Program-made: the position numbers and the translations under genes
The notes under the pieces: generated by a model
Seen by the model: the letters and a program-made list of their open reading frames with translations, nothing else
Told to the model about the DNA's origin: nothing
Databases searched by the model: none
Assembly: GCA_028874215.1 (NCBI GenBank)
Contig: JAPPLF010000027.1
Coordinates: 20,769-84,768, forward strand
Direction of reading: 5' to 3'
DNA from: Acidobacteriota bacterium
Lineage (GTDB): Bacteria; Acidobacteriota; UBA6911; RPQK01; JAJDTT01
DNA: 64,000 nucleotides
Part shown: positions 32,908-43,054 of the stretch, piece after piece
Position numbering within the stretch: the first letter of the stretch is position 1
Layout: every line of letters begins with the position of its first letter

Positions 32908-33951
32908 TCAGCCTTGAATCCCGTAAATCTCCATGGCGGTCCCGCCGCGAATCTGGGCGATGTCGCTTTCGCTCATGTACGGGCACCGCTCCTTGATGTA
33001 ATCGAACTGGTGCAGGTACTGCTCGACGGTGGGAAGGTCCACGTGGGTGTACTCGGAGCCCCACATGAGCTTGGACGGGCCGAAGGTGTCGTAATACGCC
33101 TTGAGGACCGCATCTCCGGGGCCGTACATGTCGGACCGGTGCTGGAGTCCGGGGAGGATCTCCATGACCACGTTGTAATTCTTGACCAACTCGACGACCG
33201 CGTCAGGAATTCGGACGGAACCGTCGTCCTGCACGCAGCTTGGCGGCCAGTAACCATGAATGATGACCACCTTCAGATCCGGAAACTTCTTGAGCACGTT
33301 CAAGAGGCCCGGTCCCAGGGTCTTGAAGTTGTACGAATAGGAAGTGACGCACGCGGGAACCCCCAGTGACTGGACCAGTTCCCATTGAGGGTCGTAACGG
33401 GAGTGGTCGAAGTGGTGGAAGGGGTCGGGAGTACCCCACTCCTTGGGGTCCATCCCCATTTCCACCCTCTGCTCCGGCGGCCAGCAGTCGTAGTACCACC
33501 CCTTGAACCCCCATTCCTCGATGTGATTCTGGATCAGCTTCAGCCCGCGGTCACCGGGCAGCAACCGTTCGTCGATCTTGCTGATGGCGACGAACCGGCC
33601 CGGATGCTCCTTCATCATCCGGCGGTGGTACCGGTGCAGGTAGAAGGCGCACTGGAGCACCTGCATGTCGATGCCGACGGAATCCATCAGGTAGAGGTTG
33701 TCCCGGGCGCCCATCCCGTACTTCCAGTTCTTCCTGTACTCGCCCTCCAGGTCCTGAATCTCAACCTGGCTGATGTGGCCATGCGCATCGATCTTCATGG
33801 GTGTGTCGTCTTTCCTGGTTTGACTTGAGATACCGGCGCTTCTCGCCTCGGCTCCGGCGAGGTGGGCCGCGGCGGCGGTCCCCAGGGCCTGGGCGGATCG
33901 GTGAAGGAAACCGCGGCGCGTCTGGCCGCCGTCGATTCGAGAACTGGACAC
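32908..33951 (-). CDS. Tat-exported amidohydrolase-2 family metal-dependent hydrolase
   Basis: The 347-residue protein has a twin-arginine leader (QTRRGFLHRSAQALGTAAAAHLAG). The amidohydrolase barrel starts with KIDAHGHIS, the H-x-H metal pair. IIHGYWPPS and KLMWGSEYTHVDLP supply the later His and Asp-equivalent strands. Members decarboxylate or hydrolyse aromatic and carboxylic compounds; the substrate is unknown. An internal ATG just before DAHGH (33797) could give a cytoplasmic form. Confidence 0.82.
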   Translation of the reverse strand: MSSSRIDGGQTRRGFLHRSAQALGTAAAAHLAGAEARSAGISSQTRKDDTPMKIDAHGHISQVEIQDLEGEYRKNWKYGMGARDNLYLMDSVGIDMQVLQCAFYLHRYHRRMMKEHPGRFVAISKIDERLLPGDRGLKLIQNHIEEWGFKGWYYDCWPPEQRVEMGMDPKEWGTPDPFHHFDHSRYDPQWELVQSLGVPACVTSYSYNFKTLGPGLLNVLKKFPDLKVVIIHGYWPPSCVQDDGSVRIPDAVVELVKNYNVVMEILPGLQHRSDMYGPGDAVLKAYYDTFGPSKLMWGSEYTHVDLPTVEQYLHQFDYIKERCPYMSESDIAQIRGGTAMEIYGIQG

Positions 33952-34023
33952 GGGTCACCTCCTGGAATACGGAACGTCACTGGTCTGAATCGGAATGGAA
34001 GATACGGAATACGACGCTTCGCA

Positions 34024-35739
34024 TCAATATTCCGGGCGGAGTTCGCGGCGGGAGTCCGATTCTCCGCCCCTCTGACCGGCGGTCCTGACCCATCCCTGCG
34101 GCCGGAGCACGACGTCCAGGAAACTGGTCCGATCATTCTGAATCATGACCAATTTCGGTCGAAACGTCACCAGTTCCGTCTGGGTCATCTCGGGGCGCGA
34201 ATAAAAGCTCAAGGAGTAGAGGCCCGTTGGGATTCCTTCAAGGATGAATCGGCCCTCCTGGGAAAAGCTCCGGAAGATCCCCAGATCGAACCCATCCTTC
34301 CTCAATACGATGGTGAAATCCCGCACGGGGTTGCCATCCGTGTCGGCGACATTGCCCTCGATCCGTCCTCCGCCCTTGACCCGAAGATCGATGTTGGACT
34401 GATAGGAGCGGATCACCTTGGCCTCGGTGATACCGAGTCCCACATGAAGGGCCGTGGCGTAGATGCGAAAGGGATATTCGCTGGCCTGGTAGGTCTGTGT
34501 CGGCTCAGATCTGTCGATCTTCCGGGTGACCGGGGAGACGACGCCCTTGCCGCTCTCCAGGGCGGTCCCGATCACGAAGGGATTCGCCACGGATTGTCCC
34601 TTGCTGTCATAGACGCGCACCGTGAAGCGCCGATACTTCTTGAATTCCTCCAGGACGGGAAAGATCTCGGTGTCCTGAGTCACCTCGTGGGTCTGCCAGT
34701 AGGTCTTGTGTCCCTTGATCTTGACCTCCAGTGTGACGTCGCCTGGAGGCAAAATGAATTCGAAAAAGCCGCCGCCGCCAGTTGTGGAGTCGGCAAATCC
34801 CATTCGTCCGGAATTGGCCTTGACTGCCAGGTCAACGGTTGCGCCGGAGAGAGAATGTCCATCCCCGTCCGAAACCCGGCCCGAAAGCCGGACCAGCTCG
34901 TCCAATTCCGTCACGACGATTTCGAGAGGCGACGAAGTGGGAACCTGCACGTCGTCCTCAAACGGTTCGTGGGAAATCGAGTGAACGGAGAGTCGATAGG
35001 TGCCCTCCGGTATCTCCAGAGAGAAGGAGCCGGCCTGATCGGTCTCGGAATAGCCCGGTATCCCCATTCTTCTCAGGTAGCGGTTCCGGATCTGGACCGG
35101 CGCAGTCGGGGATTCTGTCGGGTCCGAGGAACGGACATTACGCCTCCTGCGTGGAATTTCCAAAGAAACACGTGCGCCTGGAACTCCCCGGCCTGCAGTG
35201 TCACGGACCGATCCGGTCACGAGTAACCCTGGCGGATTCCTGGGAGTCAGTACAACGGTGCATCGAGACTCCGACCCCTCAGCGGCGAAGCCGACATGGT
35301 CGGGAACATACGCGGGGTGGTTGGCCCAAACCCAGTATTGGCCGCGGTCCAGCTCGAAATAGGCCCTTCCATCGGATCCGGTCTGTCCCGACAATTCCTT
35401 GGATCGCGACCACACTTGTCTGACCTGAACCGAGGCTTCCGGCAAGGGAGACTGCGTTTCTTCGTCGACGACCAATATCTCGAGGCGGGTGGGTGCATCG
35501 GTCCATTCGCCCGATCTCTTCGAGGTCCGGATTGGCGGAACCCCGCGAGCCCTGCCGTTTCCGCCGCCGTTTGGCAGCCACGGAAGCTGTCCGCGTCCAT
35601 CTTGTGAAATCCGGGCTTGGCCGCCGGATCGAGAATCCGATGCCGGGACGGGTTCCTGATTCTGATGGTCGATTCGGAAGAGCAGAAAAACCAGAATGAC
35701 TGCCGCTGCAAGCAGGAGGAACCGGCGGGCTGGGCCCAT
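34024..35739 (-). CDS. Membrane-anchored protein with carboxypeptidase-regulatory-like domains
   Basis: The 571-residue protein has one N-terminal membrane anchor (FLLLAAAVILVFLLF) and a low-complexity linker, then successive beta-sandwiches of the carboxypeptidase D regulatory type. Examples are ILVVDEETQSPLPEASVQVR, VTGSVRDTAGRGVPGARVSL, LSGRVSDGDGHSLSGATVDL and IEGNVADTDGNPVRDFTIVL. No catalytic domain is present. It is probably an extracytoplasmic scaffold or binding protein, as is common in Acidobacteria. Its start lies 32 bases from tRNA-Cys. Confidence 0.78.
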   Translation of the reverse strand: MGPARRFLLLAAAVILVFLLFRIDHQNQEPVPASDSRSGGQARISQDGRGQLPWLPNGGGNGRARGVPPIRTSKRSGEWTDAPTRLEILVVDEETQSPLPEASVQVRQVWSRSKELSGQTGSDGRAYFELDRGQYWVWANHPAYVPDHVGFAAEGSESRCTVVLTPRNPPGLLVTGSVRDTAGRGVPGARVSLEIPRRRRNVRSSDPTESPTAPVQIRNRYLRRMGIPGYSETDQAGSFSLEIPEGTYRLSVHSISHEPFEDDVQVPTSSPLEIVVTELDELVRLSGRVSDGDGHSLSGATVDLAVKANSGRMGFADSTTGGGGFFEFILPPGDVTLEVKIKGHKTYWQTHEVTQDTEIFPVLEEFKKYRRFTVRVYDSKGQSVANPFVIGTALESGKGVVSPVTRKIDRSEPTQTYQASEYPFRIYATALHVGLGITEAKVIRSYQSNIDLRVKGGGRIEGNVADTDGNPVRDFTIVLRKDGFDLGIFRSFSQEGRFILEGIPTGLYSLSFYSRPEMTQTELVTFRPKLVMIQNDRTSFLDVVLRPQGWVRTAGQRGGESDSRRELRPEY

Positions 35740-35770
35740 TTCTCGCCTCCGGACGGTTCTTCAAAGGATT

Positions 35771-35846
35771 TGGAGGCGGCGACCGGATTCGAACCGGTGA
35801 ATGGAGGTTTTGCAGACCTCTCCCTTAGCCACTTGGGTACGCCGCC
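35771..35846 (-). tRNA. tRNA-Cys (GCA), CCA encoded
   Basis: Read on the minus strand, the acceptor GGCGGCG pairs with CGCCGCC. The anticodon stem GAGGT/ACCTC holds the loop CTGCAAA with anticodon GCA, and the T arm is CCGGT/ATCCGG around TTCGAAT. Discriminator T and CCA are encoded. Confidence 0.95.
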
Positions 35847-35973
35847 ACCGTTTCCGTCCATTATAGGAAACGCCGGAATCGGAACTCAAATGATCGAATC
35901 TCCGTGTCCCAGCGGAATTCTTGACCGGTTGCGGCATTTCCAATAGCTTGCAGCTCATGCTGGCAGGGACTCC

Positions 35974-37125
35974 GTGAGAACTCTCGTTCGGGAATTGGGG
36001 AATCGTCTTGAGCGGGTCCGCTCGTCCGGGCTCTACCGGTCCCTCGAGGACGCGTCCCCCGAGGCCGTGGATTTCTGTTCCAACGACTACCTGGACCTGT
36101 CCCGCGATCCGCGGCTGAGGACGTTCCTGATCGAGCGTTTGCGTGACGAGCCCGAGTCTCGTCCCGTCTCGGCACCCTCCTCCCGGCTGCTGCGGGGAAA
36201 CACGCCGCACCACCGGCTGCTGGAAGAGAAGCTGGCCCGGTTCAAGGGGACCGAAGCCGCCCTGGTGTTTCCCAGCGGCTACCAGGCCAACATGGGTCTC
36301 CTTTCCGCCCTCATGGGCCCCCGGGACCGGGTGGTGTCGGACCGTCTCAACCACGCCAGCATCATCGACGGAATTCGTTTGAGCGGGGCGCGGAAGGTCA
36401 TCCATCCCCACCGGGATCTGGAGGCGGTGCGAGCCGCTCTCGCGACTCCCCATCCCCGCGGCCGAACCTTCCTGGTCACCGAGTCCCTCTTCAGCATGGA
36501 CGGGGACATCGCGCCCTTGGACCAATATGCGGACCTGGCGGAGGAATGGGGAGCGGACCTGATCGTGGATGACTCCCATGCCACCGGGCTCTTCGGCACC
36601 GGTCGAGGGTCGGGCCTGACGGAGCATTTCGGGATCGAGAAGCGCGCCGCCGCCATCGTCTCGGGGTGCGGCAAGGGTCTGGGCGTGGCCGGCGCGTTCG
36701 TGGCCGGCCCCCGAACCGTCATCGAGTACCTGGTCAACGCCTGCCGCAGCTTCATCTTCACCACATCCACGCCGCCCCTTCTCCTCTACGCGTTGGAGGC
36801 GGCGTTGGAAATCGCCGGGGGCGACCCGGGACGGCGGGAACGGGTCCTGGAACTCTCAGACCGCCTCCGCCGGCGACTGAGAGGGCAGGGTCTGGACACG
36901 TTGGACAGCGCCGGCCCCATCGTGCCGGTCATCCTGGGCGACAATCGCCGCGCCCTCGCCGTCGCCCGACGGCTTCGGGAGCAGGGACTGGACGTAAGGG
37001 CGCTCCGTCCCCCCACGGTGCCGGCCGGCACCGCTCGGCTCCGGATCTCGGTTCACGCCAACCATTCTGTCGAGCAGTTGGACCGGCTTTGCCAGGCTCT
37101 TGCCGAGGCGCTGGAGACCGTGTGA
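35974..37125 (+). CDS. bioF: 8-amino-7-oxononanoate synthase
   Basis: The 383-residue protein starts with GTG 35974. It catalyses PLP-dependent condensation of pimeloyl-ACP/CoA with alanine in biotin synthesis. Visible landmarks are FCSNDYLDLSRDPR, RLLRGNTPHHRLLEEKLA, LNHASIIDG, DDSHATGLFG, and the PLP lysine in SGCGKGLGVAGAFV (classical GTLGKALG). It is first in bioF-bioD-bioA and coupled by TGATG to bioD. No bioB or bioC/H lies in the window. Confidence 0.94.
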   Translation: MRTLVRELGNRLERVRSSGLYRSLEDASPEAVDFCSNDYLDLSRDPRLRTFLIERLRDEPESRPVSAPSSRLLRGNTPHHRLLEEKLARFKGTEAALVFPSGYQANMGLLSALMGPRDRVVSDRLNHASIIDGIRLSGARKVIHPHRDLEAVRAALATPHPRGRTFLVTESLFSMDGDIAPLDQYADLAEEWGADLIVDDSHATGLFGTGRGSGLTEHFGIEKRAAAIVSGCGKGLGVAGAFVAGPRTVIEYLVNACRSFIFTTSTPPLLLYALEAALEIAGGDPGRRERVLELSDRLRRRLRGQGLDTLDSAGPIVPVILGDNRRALAVARRLREQGLDVRALRPPTVPAGTARLRISVHANHSVEQLDRLCQALAEALETV

Positions 37126-37823
37126 TGCAGGTCTTGGTCACTGGAACGGGGACCGAAATCGGCAAGACGGTCGTCTCCGCCGTTCTCCTGGCCCACTGGG
37201 CGGGACGGACGCACGTTACCTACTGGAAACCGGTCGCCACGGGAGCGGAGGAGGGAAGCGACAGCCAGGAGGTGGCTTCCCTGGCGGGTCCGGAGGTGCG
37301 GATTCTGAAGGAGTGCTACCGGTTTGGTCCGCCCCTTTCTCCTCACCTGGCGGCCCGTTTGGCGGGAGTCGAGATCGAACCGGAGCGCATCCTCTCCGCC
37401 TACCGGCGTCATCGGGAGTCTGTGGGCGACGGTCTTTTGGTCGTGGAGGGGATCGGGGGTCTCCTGGTGCCCCTGACCGATCGCGGATATCTCCTGGCCG
37501 ATCTCCTGAAGGACTTGGCTCTGCCCTGCCTCGTGGTCGCGTCCAGTCAACTCGGGACCATCAACCACACTTTGCTGACCCTCGAAGCGCTCCGTTCCAG
37601 GGACCTGAGCCTGGCGGGAGTGGTCCTGAACGGGCCCGCCAACCTGGAGAATCGGCGGGCCATCGAGCGGTTCGGCCGGACCCGTGTGGTGGCGGAGTTG
37701 CAACCCCTCAATCCCCTCTCCTGCGAGACCGTCGCGCGAACGGCCTCCGGATTCGACCGGGACCGGGTGCTGGAGCGCTGTCTCCTGGGGCCCCGGCCGG
37801 ACGCCGGAAGGCGGGTTAGTTAG
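37125..37823 (+). CDS. bioD: Dethiobiotin synthetase
   Basis: ATG 37125 overlaps the bioF stop. The 232-residue ATPase has the P-loop GTGTEIGKT, YWKPVATGAEEGSDSQEV (substrate and metal), EGIGGLLVPLTDRG, and VVASSQLGTINHTLLTLEAL. It closes the ureido ring from 7,8-diaminononanoate, CO2 and ATP. The length is normal. bioA begins 12 bases later. Confidence 0.94.
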   Translation: MQVLVTGTGTEIGKTVVSAVLLAHWAGRTHVTYWKPVATGAEEGSDSQEVASLAGPEVRILKECYRFGPPLSPHLAARLAGVEIEPERILSAYRRHRESVGDGLLVVEGIGGLLVPLTDRGYLLADLLKDLALPCLVVASSQLGTINHTLLTLEALRSRDLSLAGVVLNGPANLENRRAIERFGRTRVVAELQPLNPLSCETVARTASGFDRDRVLERCLLGPRPDAGRRVS

Positions 37824-37834
37824 AGTAGTCGGCA

Positions 37835-39157
37835 ATGAAAGATTTCGGCGGCTGGGTGTCCCAGGATCGGAAATACGTCTGGCATCCGTTCACCCAGATG
37901 CAGACGGCGCCTCCTCCCATCCCCATCGAGCGCGCCGAAGGGATCTACCTCCATACCCAGGACGGCCGCCGGTTGCTGGACGGCATCTCCTCCTGGTGGG
38001 TCAACATCCACGGACACAACCATCCACGTCTCAACCGTGCGTTGGAGGAACAGGCTTCGCGGCTGGGGCACGTGCTGTTCGCCGGATGCACCCACGAACC
38101 GGCGGCACGGTTGGCTTCCGAGCTGGTCCGGCGCTCACCGGCGGGGTTGTCACGCGTCTTCTTCTCGGACAACGGATCCACCTCGGTGGAGGTGGCGCTG
38201 AAGATGTCCTACCAGTATTGGAAGAACCGCGGCGAGACCCGCGATCTCTTCATCTCTCTGAAACATGCCTACCATGGCGACACCCTGGGTGCCATGGGGG
38301 TGGGGGGAGTGGACGCTTTCCACGCCCAGTTCGCGGACCTCCTGGTGAAGCAGCTCCAGACTCACGCTCCCACCTGCCGGACCTGTCCCGTGGGCCGGAC
38401 CCGCGCCACGTGTCACATCGAGTGCACCGGCCGGCTCGAGGACCTCCTGCGGGAGACGGGTCACCGGGTGTCGGCGGTGATCGTGGAGCCCATGGTTCAG
38501 GGCGCCGGGGGAATGATCATCTGGCCGGTGGAGTTCCTGAACCTGGTCCGGGAGCTGACCCGCCGTCACGGAACTCTGCTCATCGCCGACGAGGTCTTCA
38601 CCGGTTTCGGCCGGACCGGGAAGATGTTCGCCTGCGAGCATGGACCGGTGACGCCCGACCTCATGTGCCTCTCCAAGGCCCTCACCGGAGGTTATCTCCC
38701 CCTGGCCGCCACCCTGGTGGCCGAGCCCCTTTACCAGGCGTTTCTGAGCGAGGACCGGGGGCGGGGGTTTCTGCACGGGCATTCCTACACCGCCAATCCC
38801 CTGGGATGCGCCGTCGCCCTGGAAAGCCTGGCCCTTTTCGACGAGGAAGAGCGGCTGGAGCGAGTGGCTCGATTGGCAGAGCTCTTCTCGGAGCGCCTGG
38901 CCCGCATCGCCCGGCTGCCTGGAGTGGCGGAGGTTCGCGGGATCGGAGGGCTGGCGGTGATGGAACTGGAGGCCGAGGGAGAGGCAGGCTATCTCGATTC
39001 GCGATCGCCCCGATTGATCCAGACGTTTCTGGATAATGGTCTTCTCCTGCGCCCCCTGGGAAATGTTCTCTACTTCCTTCCTCCATATGTCATCGAAGAC
39101 CGGGAGGTTCACTGGGCGTTCGACGTCATCGAGGAAGTCCTCGTCTCCATCGCCTGA
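37835..39157 (+). CDS. bioA: Adenosylmethionine-8-amino-7-oxononanoate aminotransferase
   Basis: The 440-residue class III aminotransferase has WHPFTQMQ, SSWWVNIHGHNHPRLN, FSDNGSTSVEVALKM, the IADEVFTGFGRTG metal/PLP block, and the Schiff-base lysine in CLSKALTGGYLPLAAT. WHPFTQ near the N terminus is the BioA hallmark that separates it from other class III enzymes. It produces 7,8-diaminononanoate with SAM as amino donor, the step between BioF and BioD. Confidence 0.95.
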   Translation: MKDFGGWVSQDRKYVWHPFTQMQTAPPPIPIERAEGIYLHTQDGRRLLDGISSWWVNIHGHNHPRLNRALEEQASRLGHVLFAGCTHEPAARLASELVRRSPAGLSRVFFSDNGSTSVEVALKMSYQYWKNRGETRDLFISLKHAYHGDTLGAMGVGGVDAFHAQFADLLVKQLQTHAPTCRTCPVGRTRATCHIECTGRLEDLLRETGHRVSAVIVEPMVQGAGGMIIWPVEFLNLVRELTRRHGTLLIADEVFTGFGRTGKMFACEHGPVTPDLMCLSKALTGGYLPLAATLVAEPLYQAFLSEDRGRGFLHGHSYTANPLGCAVALESLALFDEEERLERVARLAELFSERLARIARLPGVAEVRGIGGLAVMELEAEGEAGYLDSRSPRLIQTFLDNGLLLRPLGNVLYFLPPYVIEDREVHWAFDVIEEVLVSIA

Positions 39158-39299
39158 GGGTACTGGTGACCCTACGGCCGGATTCCGCCACCTTGAAGTT
39201 GGTTGTGGGATAGGCGGACCAACGGAGTGCCGCAGTGATGAAAACCTGTGCGAACAGGGGCTACCGCTACGGGGCCGACCCGGTGTGGTGGCCCGGGCT

Positions 39300-39998
39300 T
39301 CAGGGACTCTCCGGATGGTTGGGAGACTGAGGGGGTTCCCTGAACAGCAGAACCTCGACCACGATTCGCTTCCGGGCTTGAGCCACCCAGCGCTCCAGTT
39401 CCTGGTTGGCTTTTCGGCGCCCCACGATTTCCTGAATCCGGTTCTGCAGCAATTCCAGGGGTGGTGCCGAACCTCCTTTGACGGTTGGAAGGAACGTCTC
39501 GCGGTAATAGGCTTCGATTTCCCGGGGCAGAACGATTACGAACGCCTGAATGCGAACCTGAACGAACTTCTGAACGGTCAACTGTCGCCGGACCACAGCG
39601 CGCAGACTTCCCGGGCTCATCCCCATGGACCGGAGTTTTTTCTGGAACTTCTCTTCCGACCGGAAGTGCCGCCTGTAGGCCTCGATACGAGTTTCCACCT
39701 CTGCCGGCAGGATTTCAGCGCCCGGAGTGTTCCGTGCCTCCCTGGCAATCATGGTTTCCTCGATCAACTGGTTCAACGCCGCAGAATAAACCAGCTTTCT
39801 CCGGGCGGGATCCGACGGCAGAATCTGTCCCCGGAACTGAATCAGCCAACGTACGTCGGAGAGGGTAATGACTTCGTCTCCCACCAAAGCGGCCACTCTG
39901 TCCATGATCTCCGAACGAGCGGGACTCAGGTCCGCGATGGAGCAGAAGACAGCCAGCCAGGTCACGGTCAGAATTCCATGTCGACTCCGGTGGCGCAT
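39300..39998 (-). CDS. SurA N-terminal-domain-like periplasmic chaperone lacking a PPIase domain
   Basis: The 232-residue protein has a signal peptide (HGILTVTWLAVFCSIADLSPA) followed by a SurA_N-type helical chaperone region (DRVAALVGDEVITLSDVRW, LNQLIEETMIAREA). No parvulin motif is present. It starts two bases after the Omp85 stop in the tamB-Omp85-surA-like cluster. This suggests it holds outer-membrane client proteins for that assembly machine. Confidence 0.75.
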   Translation of the reverse strand: MRHRSRHGILTVTWLAVFCSIADLSPARSEIMDRVAALVGDEVITLSDVRWLIQFRGQILPSDPARRKLVYSAALNQLIEETMIAREARNTPGAEILPAEVETRIEAYRRHFRSEEKFQKKLRSMGMSPGSLRAVVRRQLTVQKFVQVRIQAFVIVLPREIEAYYRETFLPTVKGGSAPPLELLQNRIQEIVGRRKANQELERWVAQARKRIVVEVLLFREPPQSPNHPESP

Positions 39999-40000
39999 GG

Positions 40001-42862
40001 CTAAAACGACGGTCCCAGTATGAAGTGAAAGTTCCAGTGCTTGAACGCCGTCACGTCCGGTGGACTGGGATTGTAGCCCACATCGAAGCGAATCGGCCCC
40101 AAGGGCGTGTTGGCCTGAATCCCCAATCCGACGGCGTGCGTAAAGTTGGATGGAAGATCACGAAAGGTACGGAAAACATTGCCCCCGTCGTAAAACAACG
40201 CGGCCTCGAAGAAGGCCGCCAGTGGAAACCGGAGTTCCAGATTTGCGATCAAGAGAGCGTTGCCGCCCAACGGAACGGGTCGCCCGGCCGGGTCAGACTC
40301 TCCCCGATGGTTCACGAGCACGATCTCGCCCGTCTCGGGATCGCGCAAGAGCGGCCCGGCAAGCTCCCGGGGCAAACCCCGCAGGGTGGTTGATCCTCCG
40401 GAGAAGAATCGCTCGCTCAAGGGGGCGGGGTTGGACATTTCATCTGGAGCAGCGAGTCCAAACGCACCGATCCAACCCAGTCTGAGGGAGGAAGCCAGAA
40501 TCAGATCGGGATGGAGCTTTCGGTAGTACTGGCCCTGAGCCAGAGCACGGAAAAAGTTTGCGCCCGAACCGATTGCCTTGAGAGAGAGTTTTGTGTCGCC
40601 AGTCAAAAGGAAGCCTTCAGTGGCGTTGGTGGGGTCGTCTCTCGACTCGTTCAGATAGGACAGCGCAAAGCTGGAAAGCCGCAGCCGGTCCTGCTCGCGG
40701 AAGAACTGCAGGGGAACGTCCAGATCTTCGGGAAGCCTGATCCGTACGGCTTCGAAGTTGTAGCGAAAGAACATGGACTCGCGCCGGCTCAACGGTCGTT
40801 CGGTCTGGGTCGACAAGATGACACGAGATTCGTCGAAGGGTTTCCCTCGGGGAGCCCGGATGTCTCCTTCGGTGTCCGTGGTTAGGGCCGCTTCATTGTT
40901 GGCCGTCAGGGATGTGACCGTGGGGAGCTTCCGTCCGAAGAAACGGGACGCGGTGTACGACAAATTGGCGCGTTGTCGTTTGGAACCGGCGCGCAGACCA
41001 AGAGCCAGAGTTTCGGCTCTTCCCAGGAAGTTGCCGTTGCTGATGCCGAGCGTGCCGCGCGGCCCCTCAGACGAGGAATAGCCGCCGCCGTAGGAGAGTG
41101 TATATTTCCTTGCCTCCTCCACCGCGACCACCACGTTGCGGCGAAGCGGGTCGATGAAGGATGGAATCTCCCGAATCTCCACGCGGCTGAAAACGGCCAA
41201 GTCGTACAGATCGCTCTCGGTCGCCAGAATTCGAGTGAGTGACGCCGGATCTCCGGGCTTTATGGAGATTGCCTCGTGAACTAACCTTTCTTTCGTGCTC
41301 AGGTTCCCGGAGAGCACGACCACATCAGTGAAATGCCGGGGGCCTTCCTCGATGACAAAGGTGACGTGGGCGGCGGCAACCTCAGGAAACGAGATCTGAA
41401 AGCGGCAGTCCACCTGCCGGTAGCCCAGATCTTCGTACATAGCCAGCAGGTTGGCTCGATCCCGGGTCAGATTCGCAAGGGCGAACGGAGTGCCCGGACG
41501 GCCTTGGAGCTGATTCTCCAGAACTCTCCGGCTCAACTCCTCGTTTCCGACAAACTGAACGTCCCGAATGAAATACCTTGTGCCCTCCCGGATCTCGTAG
41601 GTCAGCTTCAGGTTGCGGCCGGGTGGATTCGCTGCCACCAGTTCGTAGGTGACTTCCACATCCCTGAACCCTCTCTGCCGGTAATAGGCTTCGATGACAC
41701 GGAGGTCATCCTGGGCCATCCGCTCGGTAAACCGCCCGCTGCGAAACATTCCGCCCTTCCTGACGCTGACGATTCCGAGTAGAACTCCGTCTTCCGCGAA
41801 CTCGTTACCTTCGAAAAGAACGCTGCCGACCCTGCACCGCGCACCTCTCTCGACCCTGAACAAGATCGCGTTGGAATTGGCGCGGTCTTGTCTCTCCAGC
41901 GCTACGTGGGCCAGCAGATACCCGCGGCGCTGATAGATTTCCCGGAGTTCCGCCGTGGTGTCGTCCAAGAGGTTTTCCAGCAGTCCCTTCCGGCTGAAGA
42001 CGGGAAGATCGGCGAGCGTCTGCTGATCCAGATCAACACCCTCGAATTCGATCACCGTGCGGTTGCCCGGTTGAATCTGCAGCCGAAGCGATACCGTATT
42101 GTCGGTGCGGTCGTACTGCAGTTGCTCACGAATCCTTGCTGCCGCGAAACCTTGCCGGGCCAGGTCTTTTTCCACTCGACGAATGATCTGGTCGAGCCGA
42201 CTCCTGGAGAAGACCGAACCTCTCGCGTTTTCAAGCTGAACCTGAAACCTTTCCAGGTCCAAAGCTTCGGGGGCTTCAATCTCGACCTGCTTCATCCGAG
42301 CCCCCCGGCCGGCCGTGATCCGGAATGCCAGGTTGATACCTGCCCCGTCATGATCGATCTCAAACTCGGGCTCGACTGCTGCCTGGTGGTACCCGTTCCT
42401 CCGGTAGAAACTGCTCACCTTGACAAGGCTTTCCTCGAAACTCGCATCGGAGTATGGTTCGCCGGGTTTCAAGACCAGTTGCCGGCGGAGTTGCCTCCTG
42501 TCGGCTTCGACTTGACCGATGAATCGAATCTGGTCCATTAGATATTTTCGAATCAGGAAAACCGTGACCGACACTCCGCCGTCGGACGATTTCCGGACGT
42601 CGATCTGAACATCGTGAAAGACTCCCGTGGCGTAGAGTCGGCGCAGAGTCGTTTGAGCCCGGGAACTCGTGTAGGGTTCCTCTTCACGAATCGTGATCAA
42701 CCTGAACACGTCCGCTTCGGAAATTCTGGTCAGCCGTCCGTCCGCGTGAATTTCCACGCGGCGGACGGTCTTTCCTTCGAACCGGGAATCGGCACTGGCC
42801 TCAGCATACGTGAACGGTAGGAGAAGAAGGCCGATCATGACCGCGGGTCTGCCGAAGCGCAT
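40001..42862 (-). CDS. Omp85-family outer-membrane assembly protein (BamA/TamA-like) with about seven POTRA units
   Basis: From ATG 42862 this is 953 residues: a signal peptide (VMIGLLLLPFTYAEASA) and roughly seven POTRA-like units, starting near VRRVEIHADG, DQIRFIGQVE, MKQVEIEAPE, VIEFEGVDLD, VGSVLFEGNE, FIRDVQFVGN and FTDVVVLSGN. The C-terminal 16-strand-type barrel contains YSSSEGPRGTLGISNGNFLG and LRGLPREL, and the protein ends in an aromatic residue (GPSF) as a beta-signal. BamA has five POTRAs and TamA three, so this is an expanded form. Its neighbours are tamB and a SurA-like gene. Confidence 0.85.
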   Translation of the reverse strand: MRFGRPAVMIGLLLLPFTYAEASADSRFEGKTVRRVEIHADGRLTRISEADVFRLITIREEEPYTSSRAQTTLRRLYATGVFHDVQIDVRKSSDGGVSVTVFLIRKYLMDQIRFIGQVEADRRQLRRQLVLKPGEPYSDASFEESLVKVSSFYRRNGYHQAAVEPEFEIDHDGAGINLAFRITAGRGARMKQVEIEAPEALDLERFQVQLENARGSVFSRSRLDQIIRRVEKDLARQGFAAARIREQLQYDRTDNTVSLRLQIQPGNRTVIEFEGVDLDQQTLADLPVFSRKGLLENLLDDTTAELREIYQRRGYLLAHVALERQDRANSNAILFRVERGARCRVGSVLFEGNEFAEDGVLLGIVSVRKGGMFRSGRFTERMAQDDLRVIEAYYRQRGFRDVEVTYELVAANPPGRNLKLTYEIREGTRYFIRDVQFVGNEELSRRVLENQLQGRPGTPFALANLTRDRANLLAMYEDLGYRQVDCRFQISFPEVAAAHVTFVIEEGPRHFTDVVVLSGNLSTKERLVHEAISIKPGDPASLTRILATESDLYDLAVFSRVEIREIPSFIDPLRRNVVVAVEEARKYTLSYGGGYSSSEGPRGTLGISNGNFLGRAETLALGLRAGSKRQRANLSYTASRFFGRKLPTVTSLTANNEAALTTDTEGDIRAPRGKPFDESRVILSTQTERPLSRRESMFFRYNFEAVRIRLPEDLDVPLQFFREQDRLRLSSFALSYLNESRDDPTNATEGFLLTGDTKLSLKAIGSGANFFRALAQGQYYRKLHPDLILASSLRLGWIGAFGLAAPDEMSNPAPLSERFFSGGSTTLRGLPRELAGPLLRDPETGEIVLVNHRGESDPAGRPVPLGGNALLIANLELRFPLAAFFEAALFYDGGNVFRTFRDLPSNFTHAVGLGIQANTPLGPIRFDVGYNPSPPDVTAFKHWNFHFILGPSF

Positions 42863-43054
42863 GACGACAGGCCCCACTGTCCTATGAAAATCCTTGGTCA
42901 ACTCTCACCCGGAATTCCGCAAATTTGTTCAGTGAGGAGTAACCAGGAGCTTCCAGGCCCTGTCCCTCCCACCAGTCAGGCCGGCCTTATTCTGGTTTTG
43001 ACAGGTCCTCTCTCGATCCGGTTGCCAAGACCGGACTTTCCGGATGAGAACGAG